A DNA stretch of 6,407 nucleotides, from NCBI GenBank assembly GCA_020047875.1, contig JAIFNE010000138.1, positions 1 through 6,407 on the forward strand, given 5' to 3'. This stretch comes from Hydrogenophaga sp. GTDB taxonomy: Bacteria; Pseudomonadota; Gammaproteobacteria; Burkholderiales; Burkholderiaceae_C. The number at the start of each line of letters is the position of its first letter. The first letter of the stretch is position 1. The position numbers and the translations under genes are program-made. The notes beneath the pieces were generated by a model. That model saw only the letters and a list, made by a program, of their open reading frames with translations, had not been told where the DNA came from and did no database searches. Shown piece by piece: positions 6,072 through 6,407 of this stretch.

Positions 6072-6397
6072 ATGATTGGCGTGGTGGTATTTGCCCATGG
6101 TTCGCGAGACCCGCTGTGGCGTGCGCCGGTTGAAGCGGTGGCGCATCAGATTGCCTTGCGCGATCGCCCGACATGGTGAGCGCGGTGGCCGATCTGGTGG
6201 CCCGGGGCGCCACCACGGTGCGGGTGCTGCCGCTGTTTTTCGGCATGGGCAAACATGCCCGCGAAGATCTGCCCGAAATCATGAAAGAGCTTGCCGTGCG
6301 GCATCCGGGCGTGCGCCTGGAGCAACTGCCCACCGCCGGCGAAGATCCGCGCCTCACGACGCTGCTCGCGCAGATTGCCCTGGAGGGCAACGCGTGA
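6072..6397 (+). pseudogene. cbiX: Sirohydrochlorin chelatase CbiX-like gene, broken by an internal deletion and frameshift
   Basis: Two adjacent frames together make one short-type CbiX, a chelatase that inserts Co2+ (or Ni2+/Fe2+) into sirohydrochlorin. The first frame (6072-6179, 35 aa) starts MIGVVVFAHGSRDPLW, with the metal-binding His at residue 9, and stops at TGA 6177-6179. The second frame is recognisable from about 6164 (SPDM, then SAVADLVARGATT) and runs to TGA 6395-6397. It contains VRVLPLFFGMGKHAREDLP, the second conserved His, and the C-terminal helix. Together they give about 110 residues against the usual 125-130. The missing part is the stretch that normally reads like VRCAFLEL between the first helix and PDM. 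A deletion that is not a multiple of three, near 6155-6170, best explains this. AGGAA (6059-6063) is a good ribosome site 8 nt before the ATG, so the gene was probably translated with lptFG. An assembly error, or two reinitiating half-proteins (ATG 6173 overlaps the TGA region), are alternatives. Confidence 0.8.
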
Positions 6398-6407
6398 ATC
6401 TGCAGCA
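6394..6407 (+). CDS. Possible start of the next gene, cut by the window end
   Basis: A GTG at 6394 overlaps the cbiX-frame stop as GTGA and reads M-N-L-Q before the window ends. The overlap style matches the lptF/lptG junction, and TGGAGGGC (6381-6388) supplies a plausible Shine-Dalgarno about 8 nt upstream. In related bacteria a CysB-like LysR regulator starting M-N-L/F-x-Q often occurs near such chelatase genes, but four codons are not enough to name it. Confidence 0.35.

Noticed and set aside
4822..6390. A 522-codon open frame on the - strand opposite lptG and cbiX
   Set aside because: His/Gln/Arg-rich, no recognisable domain, and fully explained as the antisense of lptG and the cbiX remnant.
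1..6407. Mobile element, CRISPR array, tRNA/rRNA or novel defence-type system
   Set aside because: No transposase or integrase motifs, terminal inverted repeats, spaced repeats or RNA-gene signatures were seen. All substantial coding is accounted for by known core families.

Overview
The window looks like chromosomal core sequence from a high-GC betaproteobacterium, most likely order Burkholderiales, family Comamonadaceae. That placement is an inference from protein character (for example the LptF N-terminus and the PepA and HolC sequences) and gene order; nothing in the window fixes the species. I see no mobile element, CRISPR array, tRNA or rRNA.

Layout, left to right. (1) The 3' end of a DUF1499-family gene on the + strand, cut by the window edge. 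(2) A short gap with a perfect 12-bp-stem, bidirectional intrinsic terminator that separates it from the convergent gene. (3) A LivJ/LivK-type substrate-binding protein on the - strand, which carries a lipoprotein signal instead of the usual cleavable soluble-periplasmic signal. (4) A 197-nt gap that must hold the promoter of that gene. (5) holC (DNA polymerase III chi) and pepA (M17 leucyl aminopeptidase) on the - strand, transcribed pepA then holC and 22 nt apart. (6) Only 27 nt after the pepA start, the divergent lptF-lptG pair on the + strand, encoding the inner-membrane permease subunits of the LPS exporter and overlapping by ATGA. (7) A broken cbiX-like sirohydrochlorin chelatase gene 11 nt after lptG, and a possible GTG start of a further gene that runs off the right edge.

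The pepA-holC | lptF-lptG block is the same divergent arrangement known from Escherichia coli (pepA-holC-valS opposite lptFG), but valS is absent here and the gap is compressed to 27 nt. The promoters of both arms must therefore overlap each other or lie inside the opposite gene. Functionally the genes cover LPS transport (lptFG), peptide turnover (pepA), replication clamp-loader/SSB contact (holC), amino-acid uptake (the lipoprotein) and tetrapyrrole metal insertion (cbiX remnant).

No wholly new system is evident. The observations most worth a second look are the frame-breaking deletion in cbiX, the extremely tight pepA/lptF divergent junction, and the lipid-anchored amino-acid-binding protein with a Gly at position +2.
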